64,000 nucleotides of DNA from contig NZ_JARBUT010000015.1 of assembly GCF_028882275.1 (NCBI RefSeq), forward strand, positions 62,001-126,000. Reading direction: 5' to 3'. Both the position numbers and the translations under genes were made by a program. The stretch is from Nocardiopsis sp. N85. Lineage in GTDB: Bacteria; Actinomycetota; Actinomycetes; Streptosporangiales; Streptosporangiaceae. The notes under the pieces were generated by a model. That model saw only the letters and a list, made by a program, of their open reading frames with translations, was not told where the DNA came from and did not search any database. This document shows positions 1 through 9,532 of the stretch, piece by piece (position 1 is the first letter of the stretch; each line of letters begins with the position of its first letter).

Positions 1-1
1 G

Positions 2-970
2 CTCTCCCGCAGCATCTGGAACCCCACCGCGACATCGCTGCGGCTGTGGGCGTTGGGCAACATCGTCGTCAACGCCGGGATCGCCGTCACCGGCGCCACC
101 GTGCGGGTGACCTCCTCGGGCCTGGGCTGCTCGGAGTGGCCCAAGTGCACGCCCGAGAGCTTCGTGCCCATCGACACCGGGCACGCCGCGCTCAACGCGG
201 CCATCGAGTTCGGCAACCGGACCCTGACCTTCATCGTCCTGGCGGTCGCCGTCATCACGTTCGTGGCGTTCCTGCGCGCCGCGCCGCGCCGCCGGGACCT
301 GGTGCGTCTGGCCGCGATCATCCCCTTCGGCGTGCTGGGCCAGGGCGTCGTCGGCGGCATCACCGTGTGGACCGACCTGCACCCCGCCTCCGTGGGCGCC
401 CACTTCCTGCTGTCCATGGTGATGGTCTTCGTCACGGTGGCGCTGTACGTGCGCTCCCGCGAGCCCGAGGGCACCCCGCGGATCTCGGTCGACCCCATGC
501 TGCACACCCTGAGCATCGGCCTGGTCGTCATCGGCTTCCTGCTGCTGATCGCCGGAACCGTCGTCACCGGCACGGGCCCGCACGGCGGCGACGCCGCCGC
601 GCCCCGGTGGGCGTTCGCGTTGGAGACCGTGACCAGGGTGCACTCGGCGCTGGCCTGGCTCACCCTGGTCTGCGCGATCCTGGCCGTCGTCCTGGCCTTC
701 CGCACCGGAGCGGGCCGCCCCACCCGGATGAGCACGGTGCTCCTGCTCCTCGTGGTGATCGCCCAGGGCGTCCTCGGGTACGTCCAGTACGCGATGGCGC
801 TGCCCGAGGTGCTGGTCGTCCTGCACGTCCTGGGTTCGGCCCTGACCTGGATCGCGATCTCGCGCCTGTACTTCTCCACCACCCGGCTGACGCCGGCGGG
901 CGAAGGGCTCAGCGCGGCCCCTGACCATGCCGTGGCAGGTACTCCTGTTGAGCCCGCGCCTGGGCGATGA
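2..970 (+). CDS. ctaA: Heme A synthase CtaA/COX15, 5' end cut by the window
   Basis: CtaA oxidises the C8 methyl of heme O to make heme A for cytochrome aa3 oxidase and acts in the cytoplasmic membrane. The reading frame is open from base 2, before the first possible in-window start (TTG at 53), so the true start lies at or before the left edge. The N-terminal part holds a conserved first membrane segment, then GLGCSEWPKC, the paired extracellular cysteines of bacterial CtaA. Several further hydrophobic segments follow, with HAAL, GAHF, RVHSAL and VLHVL histidine motifs that fit the heme-ligand positions. The family is normally about 300-330 residues, so little is missing. Its 3' end overlaps the convergent PrsW-like gene by 62 bp. 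Its usual partner ctaB is 15 kb away, beyond block 1. Confidence 0.93.
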   Translation, partial: LSRSIWNPTATSLRLWALGNIVVNAGIAVTGATVRVTSSGLGCSEWPKCTPESFVPIDTGHAALNAAIEFGNRTLTFIVLAVAVITFVAFLRAAPRRRDLVRLAAIIPFGVLGQGVVGGITVWTDLHPASVGAHFLLSMVMVFVTVALYVRSREPEGTPRISVDPMLHTLSIGLVVIGFLLLIAGTVVTGTGPHGGDAAAPRWAFALETVTRVHSALAWLTLVCAILAVVLAFRTGAGRPTRMSTVLLLLVVIAQGVLGYVQYAMALPEVLVVLHVLGSALTWIAISRLYFSTTRLTPAGEGLSAAPDHAVAGTPVEPAPGR

Positions 971-2198
971 CGTGCGCGAAGTCCGCACGGCGTAGGAACC
1001 CCGAGTCCGTCGGCCGCTCGGCCCAACCCGGGGCCAACGGCTGGGGGACGCGGCCCAGGAAGGCGTCCCGGGAGACGTGCATCAGGGCCAGGAACGCGTC
1101 GCGGCGCACCTTCCAGTCCTCCCGGCTGATCCCCCTGTCCAGCTTCTGGTGCAGCAGGGCCAGCTCCGTCGCCGCCAACTGGTACTCGCGCATCGCCTCA
1201 CGGCCCTTCTGACCGGCGTTGCGCGCCGCCCATTCGCGTGCCAGGCGCCGCCCCTTGAGCGTGCTGAGCATGGTGATGTCCGCCGGGGTGACCAACCCGG
1301 TGGAGATGTAGGGCGGCAGGTAGTGGGAGATCGCCTGGACCTGACCGCGACGGTCGTGGGCGGCCAGCGCCAGGATCCCCAGGAGCACGACGAACAGCAC
1401 CAGGTAGGCCAGGCCCAGACCGGTCCAGCCGAAGTAGGTCGCGCCGTTCCACATCCCGTGGAACAGGACCGCGAAGAACCAGCCGACCACCGGGGCGAGC
1501 AGTCGGAGGAAACCGGTGCGCATCGCCGCGTACGCGACACCGATGCCGATCATCGCCGTGTAGAGCGGATGCCCGAGGGGGGCGACGACGCCCCGGATCG
1601 CGAACGTGGCGACCAGGGTTCCTTCGAAGAAGGCGCTGAGGAAGTACAGGATGTTCTCGGTGAAGGCGAACCCGGCGGCCACCATGGCCGCGTAGACGAC
1701 GCCGTCGGTGAACGTGTCGATCTCGTTGCGGCGCCGCCACAGCAGGATGAGCAGCACCGCACCCTTGGCGCTCTCCTCGACCAGGGGGGCCACCACAGAG
1801 GTGCCCAGGAGGTCGCCCATCTCCTGGCCGAACATCGGGACGGTGATATTGGCGAATCCCCAGGTGTTGAGCAACAGGGCCGCGACGACGGCCACACCCG
1901 CGCCCCACACGAACGCGAAGAACAGCACCCACCCGGGCTCGGGTTCGAGGCGGTCGAGCATGAGGATGAGCGGGACCAGGATGCCGGCCGGGATGACGGC
2001 CGCGATCAGCGCGATGACGAACCCGGTGGCGCCGTCGATCCCTGCGGCCGCACCGCCGGCCAGGGCCAGGAGCCACAGATAGACGAGCATGCCCGCCATG
2101 CACACGAGGCTGACGGTGATGCCCAGGAAGAGGGTCATCGAATGACGGGAGCGGCGGCCCTGGAGCACGGCCTTGCTGTCGAGACGGGACATGGGCAT
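909..2198 (-). CDS. PrsW-family intramembrane metalloprotease
   Basis: This 429-residue polytopic membrane protein has the PrsW/CPBP-like glutamate and histidine motifs: VEESAKG, FTENILYF, HPLYT and HGMWN, each in or next to a hydrophobic segment. PrsW proteins are membrane-embedded proteases; in Bacillus subtilis PrsW performs site-1 cleavage of an anti-sigma factor. The substrate here is unknown. The C-terminal 110 residues are charged and cytoplasmic, rich in Arg and Ala, and carry no recognised domain. The ATG at 2198 begins MPMSRLDSK. The second Met (2192) is an alternative start. The 3' end runs 62 bp into the convergent ctaA, so the two mRNAs must overlap. No signal points to a substrate or partner gene. 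Confidence 0.85.
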   Translation of the reverse strand: MPMSRLDSKAVLQGRRSRHSMTLFLGITVSLVCMAGMLVYLWLLALAGGAAAGIDGATGFVIALIAAVIPAGILVPLILMLDRLEPEPGWVLFFAFVWGAGVAVVAALLLNTWGFANITVPMFGQEMGDLLGTSVVAPLVEESAKGAVLLILLWRRRNEIDTFTDGVVYAAMVAAGFAFTENILYFLSAFFEGTLVATFAIRGVVAPLGHPLYTAMIGIGVAYAAMRTGFLRLLAPVVGWFFAVLFHGMWNGATYFGWTGLGLAYLVLFVVLLGILALAAHDRRGQVQAISHYLPPYISTGLVTPADITMLSTLKGRRLAREWAARNAGQKGREAMREYQLAATELALLHQKLDRGISREDWKVRRDAFLALMHVSRDAFLGRVPQPLAPGWAERPTDSGFLRRADFAHVIAQARAQQEYLPRHGQGPR

Positions 2199-2342
2199 CG
2201 ATCGTAGCGGGGTTCACGGGCGGAAAAGGGCGCGGGACCTGGGAACGGAATGCGGCCAGTGTCGTCTTGTGGACGGAAGGAGGCCTTCGTCGGGGGGACA
2301 ATGGCCGGGTCCGCCGTATCCATCGACGAAAGAGGCCTCGCT

Positions 2343-2741
2343 ATGGACCGGACCACCACGACCACCACGACACCGACACCCCTGTGGGCGGTGCGCGTCG
2401 CCGTGCTCGCCCACCTGGCCGCGATCCTGTGGGAGGGGGCGACGGCCGGGCAGTTGGTGACGTTCAACCACGACGCCCTGCCGCTGCACTACTTCGGGGC
2501 GTTCGGTGTGCACGCGATGGCGGCGCTCCAGGTGCTGACGGCGTTGTGGTACTGGAACTCCGCCGGCCGGGGCGCCGGAGCGCCCCGAACGTTGCTGCTG
2601 GTCAGCGGTTCGGCCTTCCTGGTGGGCTTCCCGCAGGCGGCGTTGGGCACCTACGGTCCGCTCCAGGCGCACGTGCCGTTGGCGCTGGTGCTGACCGGCC
2701 TGGCGGTGTGGTCGGCGGTACTGGCCTGGCGACGCCCCTGA
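2343..2741 (+). CDS. Small membrane protein, four predicted segments, function unknown
   Basis: This is a 132-residue protein from the ATG at 2343. An upstream in-frame ATG at 2301 and a start at 2250 are also possible. The N terminus is a short Thr-rich leader (MDRTTTTTTTPTP). About four hydrophobic segments follow, spaced like a small four-helix membrane protein, and the C terminus is Arg-Arg-Pro. A purine-rich GAAAGAGG about 8 bases before 2343 favours that start. It lies divergently beside prsW and converges on the SWIM gene with only 6 bp between stops. No enzymatic motif is visible and I do not recognise the family. Confidence 0.65.
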   Translation: MDRTTTTTTTPTPLWAVRVAVLAHLAAILWEGATAGQLVTFNHDALPLHYFGAFGVHAMAALQVLTALWYWNSAGRGAGAPRTLLLVSGSAFLVGFPQAALGTYGPLQAHVPLALVLTGLAVWSAVLAWRRP

Positions 2742-2747
2742 CACGGT

Positions 2748-4490
2748 TCACCCGGCCCAGGCCAGGGCGTTCAGGCGGGCGCGGACCGCGTTCAGGTAGG
2801 TCGACGCGGCCAGCCAGGCCACGGCCGCCCCGTCGGGGGACGGCACCACCGACTCCCCCGTCACCGTGCGCACGCGCTCACGGGCGGCGGCGATCACGGC
2901 GGTGAGCAGGTCGGCGCCCGTGGGCAGGTGGTGGGCGCGCAGCCGGGCGATCGCGGCGGTGTCGACGGAGACCGTCTCCCGGCCCGCCTCCGCGAATCGG
3001 CTCAGCACCCGGGCCAGGGCCGCCTCGGCTTTCGGCGACGGCACCGGGAGCGGTGCCGGAGCCGCAGTCGGGGCGGCCGGAGCAGGATCCGCCCATTTCA
3101 GGGTGTCCAGGGACACGTCGAGCCGGCCGCGCCGGGTGTCCGGCAGGCCCGTGAGCCCGGAGACGGTGAGCGGGATCAACCGGCCCGGGCGTTCGGGGAC
3201 GGGGCGGGCCATGACACGCAGCACCGTTCCCCGGTTCAGGCCGATCCGGGCCAGGTTGCGGGCGCGCAGCGGGTCCCGGGGGCCGTCGGCGACGAGCACG
3301 TGGGGGCGGCCCTCACGGGTCTCGACGACCTCCACGCCCTCCGGGTGGGGGCCGACCACGGAGAACCCGGCGAAGACCAGATCGGACCCGCTGCGGCGGG
3401 TGGGGGCGGCCAGGGCCGCCAGCGCGTCGGCGACCTGGTCGGCCAAGGGGCGCTCCCAGAGCGCCGCCAAGGGCCCCTCGTCCCAGGGGATCGGGTCGAT
3501 GGTGGCGGCCGTGGTGGCCGACATCCCGCTGAGCCGACCGTCCGCGGAGGCCCCCGCCCGCTGCGCGATCAGCGCGCCGCGCCCCAGGTCGCGGTGGCTC
3601 AGGGCGATGCCGCCGAAGGAGACGCGTGAGCCGTGGGCGGCGGTCACCCGATCGGCGTCACCGGGCGCGACGTCGGCGACCCGCCACAACCGGGGGGCGC
3701 CGTCGGACACCGATACGAGGTGGGTGACCACCCCCGCGTACCCGGAGGCGGTGACGACGCGTTCCCCGCCCAGGCCGTACAGGCGCAGCGACCCCACCTC
3801 GGTGTAGGCCCGACGGGCCACGCCCACGTCGGCCCGGGTGGGGGGCGGCCGGTCGCCGGCGGGGCCGCCGCCCAGGCGCAGGGACAGGTCGAGCAGGTCG
3901 GTCAGGTCCGCGACGTAGGCGGACAGGTCGAAGGCCGGGGTGGGGTGGTCGCGCGGGCCCGCGGCCACCGCGACGCAGGCGGCGGACAGACGAGGCAGGT
4001 GGGCGGCGCGGGCCAGCGCGGAGGCGCGCAGGAGTTCGGCGCGCCGGCCGGAACCGGCGGAGCGCACCCCGGCGGCGAGGACCCGGGCCGCCGCGTCCCA
4101 GGCGGCGTGGGCGGCGGCCCGGCCTGCCGGATCGACCTCGACGACCTCGGTCAAGGGGTCGGGGGACGCGGACGCGGGGGGCGTCGAGGACGTCTCCGGG
4201 ACGGGTCCGTCGTCCTCGACGGCGTCGAGCAGGCCCGCCACCGCGAGCAGGTGCAGGCAGCGCGGGCCGAGCAGGCAGGTGCAGGCGACGTGTCCGGGTT
4301 CGGTGAGATCGGTTCCGGTCAGAGTGACGGTCTCACCGCCGGCGGCGACGGTCCACGTTCCGTCACCGCCGCTCCAGGGCCACCCCTCGGCGGTGCGGGG
4401 CGCGGCGTCGAGTTTGCGGCGTACCCGGGCCGGGGCCGCCTCCAGCAGGGCGGCGAGCAGATCCGGGGCGATCCGGGGCCGGTCGGTCAT
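2748..4490 (-). CDS. SWIM zinc-finger protein, last gene of the MoxR/VWA operon
   Basis: This is a 580-residue protein. Near the N terminus lies a complete SWIM motif, C-x-C-x5-C-x-H (Cys70, Cys72, Cys78, His80 within CTCLLGPRCLH), a zinc-binding module that usually mediates DNA or protein contacts. The rest is Ala/Arg/Pro-rich with no recognised catalytic motif. Start choice: the frame is open upstream to an ATG at 4514, but the ATG at 4490 has GGAAGG about 6 bases before it and begins a conserved-looking MTDRPRIAPDLL. It lies 20 bp after the stop of the DUF5682-VWA gene on the same strand, so it is almost certainly co-transcribed with the MoxR ATPase. SWIM proteins are frequent companions of MoxR/VWA/DUF5682 genes in actinobacteria (known association). 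Function is unknown. Confidence 0.82.
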   Translation of the reverse strand: MTDRPRIAPDLLAALLEAAPARVRRKLDAAPRTAEGWPWSGGDGTWTVAAGGETVTLTGTDLTEPGHVACTCLLGPRCLHLLAVAGLLDAVEDDGPVPETSSTPPASASPDPLTEVVEVDPAGRAAAHAAWDAAARVLAAGVRSAGSGRRAELLRASALARAAHLPRLSAACVAVAAGPRDHPTPAFDLSAYVADLTDLLDLSLRLGGGPAGDRPPPTRADVGVARRAYTEVGSLRLYGLGGERVVTASGYAGVVTHLVSVSDGAPRLWRVADVAPGDADRVTAAHGSRVSFGGIALSHRDLGRGALIAQRAGASADGRLSGMSATTAATIDPIPWDEGPLAALWERPLADQVADALAALAAPTRRSGSDLVFAGFSVVGPHPEGVEVVETREGRPHVLVADGPRDPLRARNLARIGLNRGTVLRVMARPVPERPGRLIPLTVSGLTGLPDTRRGRLDVSLDTLKWADPAPAAPTAAPAPLPVPSPKAEAALARVLSRFAEAGRETVSVDTAAIARLRAHHLPTGADLLTAVIAAARERVRTVTGESVVPSPDGAAVAWLAASTYLNAVRARLNALAWAG

Positions 4491-4510
4491 CGGTGGTCCT
4501 TCCAGAGTGG

Positions 4511-7500
4511 TCAACCGCGCACCTTCTCACCGATCCACGCGGCCAGTCGCTCGGGGCCCAGGGCGGCCACCGGCATGCCGGCGTCGGCGAACGACGCGGC
4601 GATCGCCCGGTTGTACACCGGTGCGCCGCCGTGATCGAGGGCGGCCAGGCCGAGCAGGTGCACGCCGGCCGAGGCCAGGGCCCGGACCTCTCCAAGGGTG
4701 CGCGACAGGCTGCCGCCCTCTTCGAAGTCGGTGATGAGCGCGACGATGGTGCGGCTCGGCACCCGCACCTTCGCCCGGGTGTGGGCCAGTCCCGCACCGA
4801 TGTCGGTACCGCCGCCCACGGAGACCTCCAACAACAGGGCCAGGGGGTCGTGGACCCGGTCGGTGAGGTCGATGACCTCGGTGGAGAAGGCGGTGAGGGA
4901 GACGCTCAGCGCGGGCATGCCGTGGAGGATCGCGGCGACCAGGGCGGCGTGGATCGTGGAGCGTTCCATCGACCCGGACACGTCCACGACGATGTGCACG
5001 TGCCAGTCGGCGCTGCGCCGCGCACGGGTGGTGAACACCGGGTTCTCGGGGACGATCAGAGGGCCGTCCGCCCCGGGGCGGACGGTGTGGAGGTTGGCGC
5101 GGACGGTGCGTCCCAGGTCGAGGCGACCGCCCCGGCGGCGGGTGGGCCGGGGGACGGACAGCCCGGACAGCGCGGGGCGCAGGCGGCGGGCCAGTTCGGC
5201 GGTGAGGCGGTCGGTGAGGCGTTTCACCAGGGGGCGCAGCCGGACCAATCGGGCCTCGGGCAGGGCGCCGGCCAAGGAGAGGACCTGTTCGAGGAGGTCC
5301 ACCGAGGGGGTGACGGTGTCGGGGTCGAGGTGATCGAGGACGTCGGAGCGGCCGCGTTCGGCGGCCCGGCCCAGGACCTCTTCGCGCACGTCGACGCCGA
5401 ACAGGGCCTGGAGTTCCTCCGACCATTCCCGGGCTGCGGGTTCGGAGCGGCCCCGCCCGCCGGTGGGGTCGTGCGATCCCTCGCCGTGACCGCGTCCGTA
5501 GAGCTCGTCCAGGGCCCGGGCGGCACGCCGCGCCGGGGCCGAGCCCCCTTGCGGTTCGCGCCCCAGGACGAGCCGCCACCGGTCGGCGGCGCCGATGGCG
5601 CGCTCCCCGGGAACCGGGCCTGTGGACAACCCGCTCGGGGCCGTTTCCGCAGGCGACACTGAAAGGGATCCGGTCCGTGTTCCGAGAGGAATCGCCATGT
5701 TCTCCACCGTGGGCGTGTCCACCCCGTCCCCCGCATCCTCCTCCCCGGCCGGCCGAGGGGGCGCCGCACCGGAATCCATCGGCGCGGACCCCCCGGTCCG
5801 GGGGGCGGCGGGGTCGGCCCCCTCCGGCGGAACGGCCGATCCGGCGGTGTCCCCGGAGGTGGGTGTGCCGGCGGTGAGGGCGGTGAGGAAGGCCGGCAGG
5901 AGGGCGTTCACGGCGGTGCGGGCGGTGGTGTCGGCGTCGGCGAGGGCCGCGGCCAGGGCCTGGGGCACGGTCAGGTCGGTGTCCACCTCACCGAGGCGTT
6001 CGGTGATCGCGTCCAGGAAGCGACCCCTGGCCGCGTTCGACAGGGCCTCGAATCCTTCGCGCAGCGCGGGCAGGCGGGTGAGGAACCCGGGGTCGTCCCA
6101 GCCCTCCACCCGTTCGGTGAGGGTGTCCAGGAGCGCGGGGTCGGCCTCCAGCACCGGGGCGGCCACCACCAGCGCGCCGGTGAGTCGGCGGGCCAGGGCC
6201 GTGCCGTCGGAGGCGTCGTCGGCCCATCCGGCCAGGCGGGCGGCCGTCTCGCCGGGGTCGGTGGCCTCCAGCAGGAGCAGGGCGGCCAGGGCTGCGCCCT
6301 GGGCGAGCGCTCCCCCTTCGGTGAGCAGCGAGCGCAACTGCCACAGCAGTCGGTGGACGCCGACGGCGCCCGGCAGGGCCGCCTGGTCCTGGACCATGCG
6401 GACGACCCGCAACAGGGACTCCGCGTCGGCGCGGTCGGTGCTGCCCGCCATACCGGGCACGGAGGCGATGGCGGCCTCCGCCAACCGGGTGCGGAGCCTC
6501 ACCAGTGCGTCGGGGGCCTCGGGCATGCCGGGGATCCGGCCGACGACGATCCGTTGGAGCCGGTCGTGCAGGGTGACGGCGTCGGTCAGACCGGCCCGGG
6601 GCAGCACCTCGTCGCGGACGCGGTGGCCGAGGTCGGTCACCAGGTCGGGCAGCGCGCACTCGGCGGCCCCGGTGAGCAGGTTCCCGACGAGTTCGGGGGT
6701 GAGGTCGCCTTCGTGGTCGCGCAGCCGGGCGGCGATCCGACCACGGGCGACCTGTTCGAGGGTCGTCCCGTAACAGGCCGCGAGTTCGAGGGTGGCCCCG
6801 GTGGAGGGGGTCCAGCGGAGGTTCCAGGAGCGGCCCAGGGTCTCGCCGTCGGTGGTGGGGCCCGTGTCGTCCAGGGACTCGCCGTAGGCGATGCCCGCGG
6901 CGACCATCCGTTGCAGGGCGATGTGCCGTTCCCGGTCCAGCGGGGAGCGCATCGGATCCAGCCGCGACTCCCGGCGTTCGTCGCCGGGACCGGGCAGGCG
7001 CAACCGGGCGACCAGGGAGGAGACGTGCACGCTCAGGCCGGAGGCCGGGGCGTCCGGTGCCGGGCGACCGCGCCGATCGCCGACGAGTTCGCGCTGGGCG
7101 GCGCGGGCCAGGGCCCGGGCCCGCCCCAGGGGCTCGCCCTGGGCGAGGGCGCTGGTGAGCGCTTCGATGAGCTCGCGGCGTCCGGGCGCGGGCAGCCCGC
7201 GCAGGACGGCCAGGTCGCGGGCCATGCGATAGGCGGCGGTCGTGTCGGGGACACCGCACACGTGCCCGTCGGCGCGCAGCCGGGCACCGATCGCCGACAG
7301 ACGGCGGATCGCCGCCTCCTCCACCCGCTCGGGGACGCCGGCGGCCGCGTGGACGTCCTGCTGCCATTCGGGGTCGCGGATGCCCGCCGGGTAACCGGAA
7401 CGGGAGTCGAGGAGGGCGAAGGTGTAGGGGATGAGGGCGGTGACCGTGCCGCCGGTGTGGGATCCGGGTTCGGGAACGGGCACCTCGTGCGCCTCGGGCA

Positions 7501-8338
7501 GGGCGATCGGGCTCTCCGGCACCGCGAGCGACCGGCCAGGGTCATCGGTTCCGCGGCCGGGGGGCCGCGCTTGGGCCGCCGGGTCGGCGGGCGTCGGGTC
7601 TGCGGGCGTCGGGTCTGCGGGCGGGACGGCGGGCGGGGTGAGGGAGCGGCGCAGGGTGTCGCGGGCGGTCTCGGAGAGCAGGGCCGCGGCGTGGTAGGCG
7701 CCCACGACGGCCACCGGACGGACGGCGCCGATCTCGGCGATCCGGCGTCGCATCCAGGCCTCGCGGGCACGGTCGTGCGAGCCGGGGCCGTCGGGTTCGG
7801 CCGCGCGGTGGGCCCAGCCCAGGGCCAGTGCCGCACGGCGGATCCGTTCGGGATCGGCGCCCTGGGAACGCGCCTCGACCAGGCGGTCCCAGAGCTCCTC
7901 CCCGTCGGTGACGTCGGCGGCCCGCAGCATCGCCTCGGACAGCCCCGAGGGGGTGCGCGGGGCGTCGGTGTCGGGCACCCTCACCGAGGCGGGCAGGTCG
8001 ATGGCGTGCACCGGAACGCCGTGCTGCCGGGCCCAGCGCAGCGCCGCGAGTTCCGGCGAGAAGTCGGCGAACGGGTAGAAGGCGTGCGCGCCGTCCTCGG
8101 ACCCGCCCAGGACGAGGGCGACGGGTGCGATCGTGTCGGGGTGGGCGAGCCACTCCAGCCACGGCCCTGCCTCCCAGGGCAGTTCGACGAGCACCGCGTC
8201 GGGGTCGGCGGCCGACAACAGGGCGGGCATGGCGGCGGCCAGGACCGGCGAATGGTGGCGCACGCCCACCAGGTACGGCGAGGCGCACCCGGCCAACGCC
8301 GCCACCACGGCCTCGGGGGCCTCGGCGGTGGACGTCAC
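4511..8338 (-). CDS. DUF5682-like region fused to a C-terminal VWA domain
   Basis: This 1275-residue protein has three parts. Residues 1 to about 800 resemble DUF5682 proteins, opening with YLVGVRHHSP and LVELPWE, which recall the first strands of TIKI/ChaN-type folds (tentative). A Pro/Gly/Ser-rich linker of roughly 130 residues follows. The C-terminal part ends in a VWA domain with an intact MIDAS: DVSGS at 1119-1123, Thr1178 in GGGTD and an Asp near 1204 in TDFEEGG. VWA domains of this kind partner MoxR ATPases. GTG at 8338 has GGGGGAG just upstream; ATG at 8356 is an alternative that overlaps the moxR stop. In related loci the two halves are usually separate genes, so this is a fusion. 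An internal ATG near 5699, preceded by GGTGGAG, could also yield a free VWA part. Confidence 0.82.
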   Translation of the reverse strand: MTSTAEAPEAVVAALAGCASPYLVGVRHHSPVLAAAMPALLSAADPDAVLVELPWEAGPWLEWLAHPDTIAPVALVLGGSEDGAHAFYPFADFSPELAALRWARQHGVPVHAIDLPASVRVPDTDAPRTPSGLSEAMLRAADVTDGEELWDRLVEARSQGADPERIRRAALALGWAHRAAEPDGPGSHDRAREAWMRRRIAEIGAVRPVAVVGAYHAAALLSETARDTLRRSLTPPAVPPADPTPADPTPADPAAQARPPGRGTDDPGRSLAVPESPIALPEAHEVPVPEPGSHTGGTVTALIPYTFALLDSRSGYPAGIRDPEWQQDVHAAAGVPERVEEAAIRRLSAIGARLRADGHVCGVPDTTAAYRMARDLAVLRGLPAPGRRELIEALTSALAQGEPLGRARALARAAQRELVGDRRGRPAPDAPASGLSVHVSSLVARLRLPGPGDERRESRLDPMRSPLDRERHIALQRMVAAGIAYGESLDDTGPTTDGETLGRSWNLRWTPSTGATLELAACYGTTLEQVARGRIAARLRDHEGDLTPELVGNLLTGAAECALPDLVTDLGHRVRDEVLPRAGLTDAVTLHDRLQRIVVGRIPGMPEAPDALVRLRTRLAEAAIASVPGMAGSTDRADAESLLRVVRMVQDQAALPGAVGVHRLLWQLRSLLTEGGALAQGAALAALLLLEATDPGETAARLAGWADDASDGTALARRLTGALVVAAPVLEADPALLDTLTERVEGWDDPGFLTRLPALREGFEALSNAARGRFLDAITERLGEVDTDLTVPQALAAALADADTTARTAVNALLPAFLTALTAGTPTSGDTAGSAVPPEGADPAAPRTGGSAPMDSGAAPPRPAGEEDAGDGVDTPTVENMAIPLGTRTGSLSVSPAETAPSGLSTGPVPGERAIGAADRWRLVLGREPQGGSAPARRAARALDELYGRGHGEGSHDPTGGRGRSEPAAREWSEELQALFGVDVREEVLGRAAERGRSDVLDHLDPDTVTPSVDLLEQVLSLAGALPEARLVRLRPLVKRLTDRLTAELARRLRPALSGLSVPRPTRRRGGRLDLGRTVRANLHTVRPGADGPLIVPENPVFTTRARRSADWHVHIVVDVSGSMERSTIHAALVAAILHGMPALSVSLTAFSTEVIDLTDRVHDPLALLLEVSVGGGTDIGAGLAHTRAKVRVPSRTIVALITDFEEGGSLSRTLGEVRALASAGVHLLGLAALDHGGAPVYNRAIAASFADAGMPVAALGPERLAAWIGEKVRG

Positions 8339-8339
8339 G

Positions 8340-9485
8340 TCACTCCCCCAGGACATGACGCAGCTCGTACAGGCGCTGCCACATGCGGGCGCCGTTCTCG
8401 GCCCGGTGGCGGATCGTGGAGTCCCAGTAGGCGAGCAGCCGCCCGTGGTCGTCCGGGTCGTCCTTGCGGACCGTGCCCAGCAGGTATCCGGGCAGCAGCG
8501 ACAGCGGGTCGGACACCCCCAGGTAGGCGCTCTGCAACCCGAGGGAGGTGGTGACGCCGACGGCCTCGGCGGTGCTCATGACGGTGGTGGGCCGCTCCAC
8601 CGGCCACCCCTCCACCGAGGTGCCCGAACGCAGGTCGCGGAAGGCGGTGACGAGTGCCTCCAGGACCGCGTCGTCCACGGGCCGGGCGTGGCCGTGGCGG
8701 GCCAGGGCGGTGCCCGCCTGCCGGCGCACCAGCGCCACCTCGGCCGTCAGGTCGGCGATGGGCGGTACCACCTCGAAGTTGAAGCGGCGCTTGAGGGCGG
8801 CGCTCATCTCCGACACGCCCCGGTCGCGCAGGTTCGCGGTGGCGATGACGTTGAACCCGGGTCGGGCGAGGAAGGTGCCGTCGTCGGCGAGTTCGGGCAC
8901 GGACATGCGGCGGTCGGAAAGGATGGACACCAGGGCGTCCTGCACCTCCGGCAGGCAGCGGGTGACCTCCTCGACCCGGGCGATGCGGCCGGTGCGCATC
9001 GCGGTGAGCACCGGGGAGGGGGCCAGCGCGTCGGGGACGGGCCCCTTCGCGAGCAGGAGGGCGTAGTTCCAGCCGTAGCGCAGGTGCTCCTCGTTGGTGC
9101 CGGCGGTGCCCTGCACGGTGAGGGAGCCGGTCCCGCCGACGGCGGTGGCCAGCAGTTCGGAGAGCATGGACTTGGCGGTGCCGGGTTCGCCGACCAGGAG
9201 CAGTCCGCGCTCACCGGCGAGGGTGACCGCGCAACGCTCCACGAGGCCGCGGTCGCCCACGAACTTGGCGGTGATCTCCAGGGAGGCGGGCAGCCCGTCG
9301 ACGGGTTCGGGCAGGCGCAGGCGTTCGCCGGCGCTGCCGACGATGAACGTCACGACGGCGCGGGGCGTCAGCGCCCACCCCGGCGGCCGGGGACCGGTGT
9401 CGTGGGCGGTCAGGAACGCCAGTTCCTCGGCGTACCGCCGCTCGGCCGGTTCGATCTGCGCGTCGGTCGTGGGCTCGGGCACCAC
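8340..9485 (-). CDS. MoxR-family AAA+ ATPase
   Basis: This 381-residue protein is a MoxR-type AAA+ ATPase. Walker A is GEPGTAKS at residues 99-106, and a RVEEVTRCLPEVQDAL segment fits Walker B and its helix. ATANLRDRG is the sensor-1 region, and a C-terminal lid follows. MoxR proteins act with VWA-domain partners as ATP-driven chaperones for assembling or remodelling protein complexes. Start choice: the frame extends to 9608, but GTG at 9485 is preceded at 5 bases by GGAGGAG, and the upstream extension is low-complexity Pro/Arg. The gene abuts the DUF5682-VWA gene (stop and start interlocked), so ATPase and VWA partner are translationally coupled. A 13-bp hairpin lies between it and the preceding 1637-residue gene. 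Confidence 0.88.
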   Translation of the reverse strand: MVPEPTTDAQIEPAERRYAEELAFLTAHDTGPRPPGWALTPRAVVTFIVGSAGERLRLPEPVDGLPASLEITAKFVGDRGLVERCAVTLAGERGLLLVGEPGTAKSMLSELLATAVGGTGSLTVQGTAGTNEEHLRYGWNYALLLAKGPVPDALAPSPVLTAMRTGRIARVEEVTRCLPEVQDALVSILSDRRMSVPELADDGTFLARPGFNVIATANLRDRGVSEMSAALKRRFNFEVVPPIADLTAEVALVRRQAGTALARHGHARPVDDAVLEALVTAFRDLRSGTSVEGWPVERPTTVMSTAEAVGVTTSLGLQSAYLGVSDPLSLLPGYLLGTVRKDDPDDHGRLLAYWDSTIRHRAENGARMWQRLYELRHVLGE

Positions 9486-9532
9486 GGTCTCCTCCGGGGT
9501 AAGGGGGGCGGGGATGGAAGGTCGATCGGGTG

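Noticed and set aside
4511-8338. Assembly or frameshift artefact behind the DUF5682-VWA fusion
   Set aside because: The linker has coding-type codon use throughout and no out-of-frame overlap or doubled sequence.
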